Shown piece by piece: positions 54,845-63,675 of a DNA stretch of 64,000 bases. This DNA is from Winogradskyella sp. GTDB lineage: Bacteria > Bacteroidota > Bacteroidia > Flavobacteriales > Flavobacteriaceae. How positions within the stretch are numbered: the first letter of the stretch is position 1; every line of letters begins with the position of its first letter. The DNA lies in assembly GCF_013213835.1 (NCBI RefSeq), contig NZ_JABSSU010000005.1, positions 348,163-412,162 of the forward strand. The letters run 5' to 3'. A program made the position numbers and the translations under genes. The notes under the pieces are model-generated. The model searched no databases, was not told where the DNA came from, and saw nothing but the letters and a program-made list of their open reading frames with translations.

Positions 54845-55162
54845 TTATAAAGAATCTAAAAATTTAGTCATGTTTTGCAATACAGCTTCAAAATCCTCTT
54901 TCCCTTCTACACTGTCTTTCAAAAGGTTATCCTCATACCTAGCAGCTAATGCATAACTCTTTTCAAGGCCTAAAATAATGATTTTATGTTTAAGTTTATG
55001 AACATTCTTTGCAACTTCCGAAAAATTTCCTGCAGCGATATTTTCAAAATACTCTTTTTTCTCTTCCGGAAACTCAGTTTTCATAATACCGATGAGCTTT
55101 TGCTCAAATTCCTTGTTGCCACCAGACATATTGTAAACATATGATAAATTAGGCTCTTCCAT
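54845..55162 (-). CDS. Histidine phosphotransfer (HPt) protein
   Basis: A 105-residue HPt domain, all helical. His55 in NVHKLKHKI is the likely phospho-site (family form HxLKG; here the Gly is replaced by His). It overlaps the upstream kinase by 14 bp. It should pass phosphate between the kinases and the receivers, most likely the LytTR regulator next to it. Confidence 0.85.
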   Translation of the reverse strand: MEEPNLSYVYNMSGGNKEFEQKLIGIMKTEFPEEKKEYFENIAAGNFSEVAKNVHKLKHKIIILGLEKSYALAARYEDNLLKDSVEGKEDFEAVLQNMTKFLDSL

Positions 55163-56213
55163 TTGGTTCTTTTTTTATTGTGAAGTAAAACGTTGATCCA
55201 TTACCAGGCTGAGAATCTACCCATATTTTACCCCCATAAGTGGTTAGTATTTTCTTTACAATTGGAAGTCCCATGCCTGTAGATTCTAAATGGTTTTCTA
55301 ATTTCTGAAAAGTATCAAAAATCTTATTAAAGTATCGCTTCTCAATACCTTTTCCATTATCCTTTACATAAAACTCCCAGTCTTCTTCCTTGTTAGTATA
55401 TCCAACTTCAATATGGCCTTCTGACTTATCTATTGCGTTAATAGCATTTGAAAGTAAATGATGAAACAGTTGCTTTAATCTGTATTTATCACCTTTAATG
55501 ATTGGCATATCCATGACATTTATTTTAATATGATCAGGTACAAAAAGCTCTGAATGTACCTCAATTAACACCAAATTAAGTTGCACATCATAAAAATCCT
55601 TACGACTTCTTGTAATGGTCGAATATTCTAATATACCGGTAATAAGGTTTTCCATTTTTTTTACACTATTACGTATCATAGATATACTCTCTTTCCCATT
55701 ATCGTCAAAACTATCTTTATAGTCTTCACTTAACCAAGCCGTTAGAGCATCAATACTTCTTAGTGGGGTTTTTAAATCGTGCGAGACCATATGAGCGTAT
55801 TCACTTAACTCTTGGTTCTGATGAGCCAATTCGACCAACAACTTCTCTTGTTGTTTATTCATTTCCACTATTTCCTTCGCCTGATTATCAATGAAGTCAA
55901 CAAGTTTGGAACCATCTAAATCTATAATGTCATTATTTTTATTCTCTGAAAGATTATAAACCTCTAAAGTTTCAATAATATGTTTTAGTTTCTCTATAAC
56001 TTCCTGTTGCTCTAAAGTATCTTTTCTTAACTGCTTATTTGCCTGAAATAACTCCTCAGAGCTTATATTCATGGCCCGCTGCTGCATGGTAAACTGTTCG
56101 TCATAATTTGTATACGACTTATCCACCGCTTCCAAAAAGCGTTGTATGTTCTCGTCAGTTGCGAGACCATCTGGCAGATATTTACGTATTTGACGTTTTA
56201 GCAGCGAGTTCAT
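55149..56213 (-). CDS. Soluble histidine kinase with coiled-coil N-terminus
   Basis: A 354-residue kinase lacking membrane segments. The N-terminus (MNSLLKRQIRKYLPDGLATD) and coiled coil (about 40-135) precede HisKA (His145 in AHMVSHDLKTPL) and HATPase_c (DNGKGIE, STGMGLPIVKKI). The N-terminal segment resembles that of kinases linked to FIST/NosP proteins. Directly upstream is a FIST gene with no gap, and directly downstream an overlapping HPt gene. Confidence 0.9.
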   Translation of the reverse strand: MNSLLKRQIRKYLPDGLATDENIQRFLEAVDKSYTNYDEQFTMQQRAMNISSEELFQANKQLRKDTLEQQEVIEKLKHIIETLEVYNLSENKNNDIIDLDGSKLVDFIDNQAKEIVEMNKQQEKLLVELAHQNQELSEYAHMVSHDLKTPLRSIDALTAWLSEDYKDSFDDNGKESISMIRNSVKKMENLITGILEYSTITRSRKDFYDVQLNLVLIEVHSELFVPDHIKINVMDMPIIKGDKYRLKQLFHHLLSNAINAIDKSEGHIEVGYTNKEEDWEFYVKDNGKGIEKRYFNKIFDTFQKLENHLESTGMGLPIVKKILTTYGGKIWVDSQPGNGSTFYFTIKKEPNGRA

Positions 56214-57347
56214 TTATTCACTTAATAATGTTATTGTCATGGTTTGATTATGCAATTGGCAGTTAATCTCTAAATTAAACGGTGCTATTTCACCATAAGA
56301 GTAATAACCACAAACTGTTGTATCTCCCCCAATAATAGATACTACTTCTTCTATTTCTTCTTCAACACGCTGGTCTAAAACAAGTTTACGACCAATACAA
56401 CTTACCAAAATTGCAACTTCTGGTTTTGCCTTACGTTTTTCAATAGCTTGCGTGGCCGCTAACTCTGAAGCGTTCGCAATATTGTCTACATTAGTCATCA
56501 TCAATTGTACCTGAGAATTCATAGGAATATCACCAGCCAAAATCATTGCATTCTTTTCCTCGTCAATATTTAAAATGGTTCTTACAAAAGATTGATCTTC
56601 ATCTTCAGACTTTACATTAAGAGGATATAATAATGCTGCTGCAGGAAGTTGATCAGCCTTATCACCAAGATATTTTTTATATAAGTCTAATGCTGGTTGG
56701 CCATCTAACTCGTACAAAATATTAGACTCAGATTTAGTAACAATACGCTCTGGACCAAAAGGTGTCCATCCACCATGAATTGCAAAAGTCGCTTCTATAG
56801 TTTCACCATATAAACCAATTGCAACTACCTCACCAGGCTTAGGGTTTTCATTATAAGACGCTACAGTCTTTTCAAAACGTGCTGCATCACCGCACAATCC
56901 TCCGGTAATTAATATCTTATTATCAACTGCGGCATTCATCCCTTTCGTTAATTCACTACCATTCACAAAACTACCTTCAGATACGATGAGTACATGCTTC
57001 AAACCTTCTTGCGGTAATTGCTCTATAAGCTCTTTACCTGTTTTAAAACTGTCATTATCTGAATTTAAAACATTGTTTGTCTTAACGTGGAATTCACTCT
57101 TTTCAAACTCTATAGCAGTTATAGTTATACATTCATCCTCCACATGTTCTACGGTAATATCTCCACTTGTAGAACCAAAAACTAAATGACCATCAGGAAA
57201 CAATGCTCTAACTTGTTCATAAATTGTTTCGTCTTCGAGTAAAAATCGATTTCCGAAAATTAACACTAAAGGATTTTTAAGATCTAACTTTTTCGAAAGA
57301 TAAATCCAATCTCCTCCTTTTTCTTTTTTTAATTGGGTAGTTTTCAT
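56214..57347 (-). CDS. FIST-domain protein (NosP-like candidate)
   Basis: A 377-residue two-domain FIST protein (VFGSTSGDI, ILITGGLCGDAARF in the N-domain; GGDTTVCGYYSYGEIAPF in the C-domain). It is cytoplasmic and abuts the kinase gene downstream, and starts 3 bp after the PAS kinase. It resembles the second FIST protein in layout but not closely in sequence. Presumed input sensor for the coupled kinase, with NO-haem sensing the leading idea from the NosP precedent. Confidence 0.89.
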   Translation of the reverse strand: MKTTQLKKEKGGDWIYLSKKLDLKNPLVLIFGNRFLLEDETIYEQVRALFPDGHLVFGSTSGDITVEHVEDECITITAIEFEKSEFHVKTNNVLNSDNDSFKTGKELIEQLPQEGLKHVLIVSEGSFVNGSELTKGMNAAVDNKILITGGLCGDAARFEKTVASYNENPKPGEVVAIGLYGETIEATFAIHGGWTPFGPERIVTKSESNILYELDGQPALDLYKKYLGDKADQLPAAALLYPLNVKSEDEDQSFVRTILNIDEEKNAMILAGDIPMNSQVQLMMTNVDNIANASELAATQAIEKRKAKPEVAILVSCIGRKLVLDQRVEEEIEEVVSIIGGDTTVCGYYSYGEIAPFNLEINCQLHNQTMTITLLSE

Positions 57348-57350
57348 AGG

Positions 57351-58940
57351 TTACTTTTTAATGGTAAAATAAAATTTGGTGCCTTCATTTGGTTTACTTT
57401 TTAACCAAATCTCTCCGCCATGGAGATTAACAATTTTTTTAACAATAGATAAACCAATTCCTGTTGAATCCTTTCTCTTATTAAGCGAATGAAAAACTTT
57501 AAATATTTTCTCATGAAATTTAGGCTCAATTCCCATTCCATTATCAGAAATTGAAAATTGATAATGAGTTAAAAATTCTTCAACATCAATTTCGATAATT
57601 CCGCTTGCCTTATCATTGAACTTTATTGCATTACTCAGCAGATTTTGAAATACCTGTTGTAATTTGGTTTTATCACCTAATATAACCGGTAAATCATTTA
57701 AAACGTTTATTTCAATATTATCAGGTATGTAAAGCATACCTAGTAAATCATCTACTAAAGTCGAAATATTTACGGGTGTGTTTTCTGAGGTGTCTGACCC
57801 TGCACTTGAATAATGTAAGATATCTGTTATCAGCTGCTCCATTTTTTCAAGAGTGCTTTGTATGTGATCTATATTTTGAAGACTTGTCTCATTTAATACA
57901 CCAACATTATCTTCTTTTAACCATGTTACTAAAGCGTCTATACTTCTTAAAGGAGACTTTAAATCATGAGACACAATATGCGCATATTCATGCAGCTCAT
58001 CATTACTTTTTTCTAATTTCTTAAGAAGCTCTTCTTTTTGTTTCTCTAAATTTTTAAGTTCGGTTATATCTAGGTGTATTCCAATTGAACCTATTACTTT
58101 TCCATCAATATCAAAATTAGGCGCACCACTAACCAACCAATACTTCTCTTCTCCATCTTTAGTTCTAGCCTTAAACTCGTATGAGTTAGATACACCTTTT
58201 AGGCGTTTTTCATTTTCTACTTCTATTACATTATCCTCAAAATCTGCTTTTAGTAAGGTTGAACCTTTGCGTCCTATGAGTTCGTTCTCTGAGAAACCTG
58301 ACATTTCCTCAAAACTTTGGTTTACCAAAAGTATCTCATCATCATTATTGACTTCCATCAAACCTAAATTCATATTGCTTACAATATTGAGATATTTTAA
58401 ACGCTCCGCCTCAATGGCTTTTTGATATCTATCTTCTAAAGTAATGTCTCTAACAATTCCCTGGGCACCAACGGGTTGGTCATTTTCATAAATAATAGAA
58501 GCATTTATATGGACTAACTTTATTTCTTTACTGTGTGTTAAAATAGGTAGGGTGAAATTGGCTATAAATCCTTTTTTTAGTAATTCTTGGAAAGACTCAG
58601 CAACCTTCTCTTCTTCTTCAGGAACAACCATCGTCATTAAGTTGCATTCATCTTCGGTAGACTCAAAGCCTAATAATTTTACTGCGGCATCATTCATTCG
58701 GAGAATATTGCCCCGTAAATCCATAATAAGATAGGCATCTGCTATTGTTTCAAAAACACCTTGTAATTGAGAATTACTTTTTGAAATGGTAGATATGAGC
58801 TCGGAATTGGAAGCTTTTAATTTTTGATTAGCTTCATATAATTCAGCAGATTTAGCCTCAAGAATTTGCTCTGCAGCTTTTCTTGCGGCTCTCTCTCGTT
58901 CGAGAGTCCTTTTAAGAATTTCAACTTCTTTCTGGCTCAT
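57351..58940 (-). CDS. PAS-PAS histidine kinase
   Basis: A 529-residue soluble kinase: coiled coil (1-58), PAS (about 60-165, GVFETIADAYLIMDLRGNI), PAS/PAC (about 185-298, MEVNNDDEILLVNQSFEEMSG shortened), HisKA with His325 in AHIVSHDLKSPL and HATPase_c with DNGMGIE and STGIGLSIVKKI. Its ATG overlaps the H-NOX stop by one base (TAATG), the classic arrangement of H-NOX-regulated kinases. It probably is the output partner of the H-NOX sensor. Confidence 0.92.
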   Translation of the reverse strand: MSQKEVEILKRTLERERAARKAAEQILEAKSAELYEANQKLKASNSELISTISKSNSQLQGVFETIADAYLIMDLRGNILRMNDAAVKLLGFESTEDECNLMTMVVPEEEEKVAESFQELLKKGFIANFTLPILTHSKEIKLVHINASIIYENDQPVGAQGIVRDITLEDRYQKAIEAERLKYLNIVSNMNLGLMEVNNDDEILLVNQSFEEMSGFSENELIGRKGSTLLKADFEDNVIEVENEKRLKGVSNSYEFKARTKDGEEKYWLVSGAPNFDIDGKVIGSIGIHLDITELKNLEKQKEELLKKLEKSNDELHEYAHIVSHDLKSPLRSIDALVTWLKEDNVGVLNETSLQNIDHIQSTLEKMEQLITDILHYSSAGSDTSENTPVNISTLVDDLLGMLYIPDNIEINVLNDLPVILGDKTKLQQVFQNLLSNAIKFNDKASGIIEIDVEEFLTHYQFSISDNGMGIEPKFHEKIFKVFHSLNKRKDSTGIGLSIVKKIVNLHGGEIWLKSKPNEGTKFYFTIKK

Positions 58941-59479
58941 TATCCTTTATTGATAAAAAACCTAACCTCCGTACCTTCTTCGTTAATTTTTTCGTAGTCT
59001 ATATTTACCGGAACATTAAAGAGTTTAAACGTCTCTAACATTAAACCTTTACCCAACATATACAGTGCTCTCTCGGAATTGTAAACTAAAATCATCTTAT
59101 CATCGGTGCGTTCTTCTAGTTTAAATGATGGAAGTTCTGCATCGGGATAAATCTTTTTTACTTCTACATGTATGTGATTTTCGATAGAAGCTAATAAATC
59201 CATCGGACTTTTGTAATGTTCGACCAAAGTTGGATATGAGTTTACTAACACAGCAAATAAATGCTCTGCATAGACCAATAATAAATCATCTACGGCAATA
59301 TCTGTATTCTCACTGAGATGTGTAATTAGTTGCAGCATTTCAGAAAATTCGTATGTCCCTATTGCTGTATATACACCATCGGACTCTAAATTAGACTCAG
59401 AAATTATAGTGTCGACCATTTCAAGGCCAAATTTCTCTTCAACAAGTTCTAAAAATTCGGTAAATATTATGCCTTTCAT
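58940..59479 (-). CDS. H-NOX haem nitric-oxide/oxygen-binding protein
   Basis: A 179-residue H-NOX domain protein. His104 in NHIHVEVKKIYPDAELPSF is the proximal haem ligand position (His seven residues before Tyr of YP), and Tyr133-Ser135-Arg137 (YNSER) is the YxSxR haem-propionate motif. H-NOX proteins sense NO (or oxygen in some anaerobes) and inhibit or activate a partner kinase. It is coupled by TAATG overlaps to the receiver upstream and the PAS kinase downstream. Confidence 0.94.
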   Translation of the reverse strand: MKGIIFTEFLELVEEKFGLEMVDTIISESNLESDGVYTAIGTYEFSEMLQLITHLSENTDIAVDDLLLVYAEHLFAVLVNSYPTLVEHYKSPMDLLASIENHIHVEVKKIYPDAELPSFKLEERTDDKMILVYNSERALYMLGKGLMLETFKLFNVPVNIDYEKINEEGTEVRFFINKG

Positions 59480-59889
59480 TAAGCTTTAATTAATTCATTT
59501 ACACCCCAATATGCTAATAATTTTTCAATTTTGGAAACATAATCCTCATATTTTAAAGGTTTAAGAACATAACCAGCTATTCCTATTTTGTAACATTCTA
59601 GTAAATCGCGCTCATTACTTGACGTCGTAAGCACAATTGTAGGTAAATACTTTAAAGTGTCATGAGCTTTTAAAATTTTAAGAAATTCTATGCCGCTGAT
59701 TTTTGGCATATTTAAATCTAACAATATAATATCGGGCAAATTATCTCTATCTTCTAAAATATTTAAAGCTTCTTCACCATTATTTGCCTCAATAATGTTG
59801 TGGTTTAAGTTTAGGGAGTTTTTTGCACGATTGAGCTTCATAACCTCAATCATGTCATCTTCAATTAATAATACTTTAAGGGAATTCAT
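59479..59889 (-). CDS. Stand-alone receiver at head of the NO-sensing operon
   Basis: A 136-residue CheY-like receiver (acidic pair in LIEDDMI, Asp58 in LLDLNMP, Lys in YVLKPL). It has no output domain and is the first gene of the seven-gene signalling operon, behind a three-repeat site. It may be a phosphate sink or a protein-protein output for the kinases. Confidence 0.9.
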   Translation of the reverse strand: MNSLKVLLIEDDMIEVMKLNRAKNSLNLNHNIIEANNGEEALNILEDRDNLPDIILLDLNMPKISGIEFLKILKAHDTLKYLPTIVLTTSSNERDLLECYKIGIAGYVLKPLKYEDYVSKIEKLLAYWGVNELIKA

Positions 59890-59940
59890 TTTCTTTGATT
59901 TAAAAAATTATAATAGCGGTATAGCCATATCTGGCAAACT

Positions 59941-60026
59941 CAAAGTTAAGATTCCATTTAAGTATTTTGAATGCATTTCGTTTAACCTTACAACAAGTCC
60001 GATGAGCAGTTAATTACTATCGACGA
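59941..60026 (-). promoter_or_regulatory. Periodic repeat site and promoter of the signalling operon
   Basis: Minus-strand hexamers TCGTCG (60021-60026), TCATCG (60000-60005) and TAAACG (59979-59984, followed by AAAT) are exactly 21 bp apart. A perfect -7 box TAACTTTG (59941-59948) lies 31 nt from the nearest. This is the cleanest three-copy example and suggests the operon regulates itself. Confidence 0.7.
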
Positions 60027-60038
60027 ATGGTAATTTTC

Positions 60039-60401
60039 TTAATTTAAAGCATCTCGCAATTTTTTTGATAAACCCTTGATTACCATATCATAGGAGTGAT
60101 CAATTAAGTGTAAAATTTGCTGCGTTGCTAATTCACCAGAATGCACATAAACACTGTTCCATAATCTCTTATGCATATGATATCCTGGCTTAATACTTTC
60201 ATATTCTGCTCTTAACTCCTGAGCATAATCTGGATCGCATTTTAAATTGATAAAGGCATCACCTGATTCCCAACGTTTCAAAGAAGCCAAGGCGAACATT
60301 TTATTGCAGACTTTAAACACTAAGGTGTCATCGTCAAAGGGAAAGTGCTCAGTGACTTCTTTTTTATTGATACAATAATTTCTAAATTCTTCTATATTCA
60401 A
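60039..60401 (-). CDS. MmcQ/YjbR-family protein, TTG start
   Basis: A 120-residue MmcQ/YjbR (CyaY-like fold) protein: EFRNYCINKKEVTEHFPFDDDTLVFKV with PGYHMHKRLWNSV near the C-terminus. The start is TTG at 60399-60401, because homologues begin MNIEEF and no ATG lies upstream before a stop. Function is poorly known, often listed as DNA-binding. Divergent in role from the operon below it. Confidence 0.86.
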   Translation of the reverse strand: MNIEEFRNYCINKKEVTEHFPFDDDTLVFKVCNKMFALASLKRWESGDAFINLKCDPDYAQELRAEYESIKPGYHMHKRLWNSVYVHSGELATQQILHLIDHSYDMVIKGLSKKLRDALN

Positions 60402-60436
60402 AATAGTGTTATTACGTTAAGCTCTATCGTTCACTA

Positions 60437-61048
60437 CTAAACCAACAACTTTTTATTAGATTTATCTTCTATTTTCAAAGCAGAATAATCTAAGCTCCAA
60501 CCAATCGTCTGCACCAAGTTCTCTATTAACTGAATAGCTTCCAAAGCTTCTAATTTGGCAACATTATACAAGCCACTTTTGGGAATTTTATCTCTTATAT
60601 GTTCTTTTGCTTTGGTATGTAATTCTGTTAAGTCAGAAGCTTCAAATTTGTTAAACATACCATCTTGTTTGTCATAATAATTAATATTACTCTCTATAGA
60701 TAATACTTCAGGTTGCGGAAAATGAGTCAATACAACTGTTTTAGTGTTAGGGTACGATTTCATTTGCACTTTGCTTAAATCGAAACCGACATGAGCTTTT
60801 GCATTAATGACTACCAGTGCTTTCTTCTTACTAGAAATTAATTTTAGAAACTTTTCTTTAACGTCTTCATAGTGATAGATTTCTGCAAAGTCACCTTCAA
60901 CTGTTATAAACTTACATACTCGTTTTATTTTATCTAGCAGCACCAAAGATTGTGCTTTAGTATCTTTTTTAGTTTTCCACTGCTTATAAAGTGTAACTAA
61001 ACCCAAGGTGACTAGAATACTTATAATTATTATAAAAAATGTTTCCAT
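60437..61048 (-). CDS. DUF4230 membrane-anchored protein
   Basis: A 203-residue protein with one N-terminal membrane segment (about 3-18, FFIIIISILVTLGLVTLYK shortened) and a soluble DUF4230 domain (CKFITVEGDFAEIYHYEDV ... INAKAHVGFDLSKV). Function unknown; the fold is predicted extracytoplasmic or cytoplasmic depending on topology. It lies between MmcQ and the cyclase gene, all on the minus strand. Confidence 0.85.
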   Translation of the reverse strand: METFFIIIISILVTLGLVTLYKQWKTKKDTKAQSLVLLDKIKRVCKFITVEGDFAEIYHYEDVKEKFLKLISSKKKALVVINAKAHVGFDLSKVQMKSYPNTKTVVLTHFPQPEVLSIESNINYYDKQDGMFNKFEASDLTELHTKAKEHIRDKIPKSGLYNVAKLEALEAIQLIENLVQTIGWSLDYSALKIEDKSNKKLLV

Positions 61049-61091
61049 ATATAAGTAAGATACAGCTAAAAGCTATCTTGTCACAAGAGTA

Positions 61092-61844
61092 TTAGTCCAT
61101 AACTTTATAAAGAATTGGCTTACTAGGTGATGCGTCATTCTCAAATGGCGCAATCTGTAAATTTAGCATATAAGCTCCATCCTTTATTTTATTAGATACA
61201 TAAATAAACTCAGTTATAGTTGCATTTGTTCTTAGTTTACCATGAGTATTCCAAAATGTATTGTGCCCTGCTAGTTCACCTCCGTCTTCTTCTCTATCTA
61301 CACTAGGTAAATCAATGAGAAGATGCTTTACGCCTTTTCTTACCAATAACTTTACAGCATCTTTTTGAAAATATGGCCAATTGGTATTTGAATATTGTTT
61401 TGTTGTCTTTTCGGATCTTATATTAGGTAAGGTTCTGACGATAATTGCTTCTCGTTTTTTATTCCCTATCATAAACTGGAGTTGCTTTGCGGAAATAACA
61501 TAGTCTTCACCTACTTTTTCTGGAACTACAGTAATAACTTCAGCTAAAAAGAAATACTTTTCTAAACTATTATTTATGTGATGCTGCTTTTCTACGATAT
61601 GACCAACAGTTTCTGTATGTGTACCGTGTGAATGCGGATTGAAGGTTATGGTATTAAAATTAACCGAAGCACCGTTGGAAACACTAATAATGTCACCATC
61701 AAAAACCTCTGGTTCTATTTTTGGTGGACCAATGTACCATGCATTTACATTTGATGCTCTATCAGTTATTGGAATTGAAATGTCTAAGGGTTGAGATAAA
61801 TCTATCTTTAACTTTCTGGAATTGTATTGGATTAATGCGATCAA
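61092..61844 (-). CDS. Cyclase-family (kynurenine formamidase-like) metal hydrolase
   Basis: A 250-residue protein of the cyclase family (PF04199). The metal motif is HSHGTHTETVGH; a later DLPSVDREEDGG contributes to the site. It begins with TTG that overlaps the HemW stop (TTGA), so it is translationally coupled. Family members are Zn/Mn amidohydrolases, such as bacterial arylformamidase. No tryptophan-degradation genes are nearby, so the substrate is open. Confidence 0.86.
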   Translation of the reverse strand: MIALIQYNSRKLKIDLSQPLDISIPITDRASNVNAWYIGPPKIEPEVFDGDIISVSNGASVNFNTITFNPHSHGTHTETVGHIVEKQHHINNSLEKYFFLAEVITVVPEKVGEDYVISAKQLQFMIGNKKREAIIVRTLPNIRSEKTTKQYSNTNWPYFQKDAVKLLVRKGVKHLLIDLPSVDREEDGGELAGHNTFWNTHGKLRTNATITEFIYVSNKIKDGAYMLNLQIAPFENDASPSKPILYKVMD

Positions 61845-62974
61845 GACAAATTAATTTTAAAAAGTTCACTAGCTATTCCATCACTTAAGAATTGTCCTTT
61901 TTTTGTAACGCGAATATGCTCATCATCAATATACAATAAATGTTGATTAATAAAAACCTCAGCCTGTTGTATTAAGTAATTTTTATAGGATTCACCAAAG
62001 TCACTGTTCACCTTAAGTAATGAAACGCCCCAAATGGTTCTAAGACCGGTCATAATATATTCATTATACTGGTCGGTTTTAGTTAAGGTTTCTATTTCCA
62101 TAGGTAATTCTCCTTGTTCAATAGCCCTAATATACTTTGAATTGTTTCTTACGTTCCATCCGCGCTGGTTTCCATTAAAGGAATGTGCGGAAGGTCCTAT
62201 TCCTAAATAGGATTTACCTTGCCAATATGCGGTGTTATTCTTACTGAAATAACCTTCTTTACCAAAATTTGACAGTTCATAATGTACAAATCCTTGTTCC
62301 TCTAATTTATCTTTTAACATATGAAATTGCTCATGAGCTTGATCATCATCTACATCCTCAATAATTCCTTTACTAATAAATGATGCCAATGCCGTTTTTG
62401 GTTCAACGGTTAAAGCATAGCTAGAAATATGAGGTATATTATAGCTCAAGGCAATGTCTATATTTTTGATCCACTGTTCATGGGACGCACCTTGAACTCC
62501 ATAAATTAAATCAATCGAAATATTATTAAAATACTGAGTCGCAAAAGACAAACATTCTTTAGCCTCTTCTGCACTATGAGCACGATTCATAAGTTTTAAA
62601 TCAGTTTCAAAAAAGGACTGAATCCCAATACTCAATCTATTAATAGATGAATTTGATAATTCGATAATCCGTTCTTTTGAAAGATCATCTGGATTTGCCT
62701 CTAGAGTAATTTCAGGATGTTTAACTACCTCATAATTACTTTGTACCTCATCAATCAAAAATTGTAATTCATCATTCGTCAATATTGAAGGTGTACCACC
62801 TCCAAAATAAATGGTTTCTACAACTGTATCTTTAAACTCATCCTTACGAAGCACTATTTCTTTAGCAAGTGCTTTAACCAGGTCATCTTTCTTTTTTAAT
62901 GAGGTCGAAAAATGAAAGTCGCAATAATGACATGCCTGCTTGCAAAATGGGATATGTATGTAGATACCACTCAT
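61841..62974 (-). CDS. hemW: HemW-like radical SAM protein
   Basis: A 377-residue radical SAM protein of the HemN/HemW group. The iron-sulfur motif CxxxCxxC is at Cys11, Cys15 and Cys18 (CKQACHYC); YFGGGTPSIL follows, and the HemN C-terminal domain is present. HemW is regarded as a haem chaperone rather than a true coproporphyrinogen oxidase. It lacks the N-terminal extension of HemN, which supports HemW. Confidence 0.91.
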   Translation of the reverse strand: MSGIYIHIPFCKQACHYCDFHFSTSLKKKDDLVKALAKEIVLRKDEFKDTVVETIYFGGGTPSILTNDELQFLIDEVQSNYEVVKHPEITLEANPDDLSKERIIELSNSSINRLSIGIQSFFETDLKLMNRAHSAEEAKECLSFATQYFNNISIDLIYGVQGASHEQWIKNIDIALSYNIPHISSYALTVEPKTALASFISKGIIEDVDDDQAHEQFHMLKDKLEEQGFVHYELSNFGKEGYFSKNNTAYWQGKSYLGIGPSAHSFNGNQRGWNVRNNSKYIRAIEQGELPMEIETLTKTDQYNEYIMTGLRTIWGVSLLKVNSDFGESYKNYLIQQAEVFINQHLLYIDDEHIRVTKKGQFLSDGIASELFKINLS

Positions 62975-63049
62975 TTTAGTTCTTAGTTTACAGTCTCAAT
63001 CTGAAGTGTAAATATTGACTTCATAATAATATTTAATAACTGCATACTG

Positions 63050-63610
63050 TCAGTGTTTACTGTTTACTTTATTAGGATTTTGTTTTACAAAAGCTGCCCA
63101 ACCTGAATAACTTTTACCAGTATCCACTCTACCTTGATTATAGAAATGACAAACTGCTGCTGCAAGCCCATCAGTTGAGTCTAAATTTTTTGGTAATGAA
63201 TTAAGTGACAGCAAGCTTTGTAGCATTTTAGCCACTTGTTCTTTACTCGCGTTTCCATTACCAGTAATCGCCATCTTTATTTTCTTTGGGGAATATTCTG
63301 TTATTGGTACTTCGCGAGATAAACCCGCTGCCATGGCAACACCTTGCGCACGACCTAATTTCAGCATACTCTGTACGTTCTTTCCAAAAAAAGGCGCTTC
63401 AATAGCTATTTCATCTGGATAATAGGTGTCAATTAACTCAACTGTGCGTTCAAATATGAGTTTTAGCTTAAGATAATGATCATCATACTTTTTTAAATGT
63501 AGCTCGTTTAGTTGCATAAACTGCATCTTCTTCCCAACAACTTTTATAAGACCAAAACCCATAATAGTTGTTCCAGGATCAATACCTAATATGATTTTTT
63601 CTTTACTCAT
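63050..63610 (-). CDS. ruvC: Holliday-junction resolvase RuvC
   Basis: An about 186-residue RuvC endonuclease. Asp11 in LGIDPGTT, an acidic EAPFFGKN motif and [13 protein letters not shown] supply the catalytic acids. It cuts Holliday junctions symmetrically with the RuvAB motor. I chose the ATG at 63608-63610; a TTG codon immediately upstream would add one residue. Confidence 0.94.
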   Translation of the reverse strand: MSKEKIILGIDPGTTIMGFGLIKVVGKKMQFMQLNELHLKKYDDHYLKLKLIFERTVELIDTYYPDEIAIEAPFFGKNVQSMLKLGRAQGVAMAAGLSREVPITEYSPKKIKMAITGNGNASKEQVAKMLQSLLSLNSLPKNLDSTDGLAAAVCHFYNQGRVDTGKSYSGWAAFVKQNPNKVNSKH

Positions 63611-63675
63611 CAACTGTTCTTCAAAAATAATAAGTAAATCACTGTTATCACTTAGGAATTTATAATAATGTGTTA

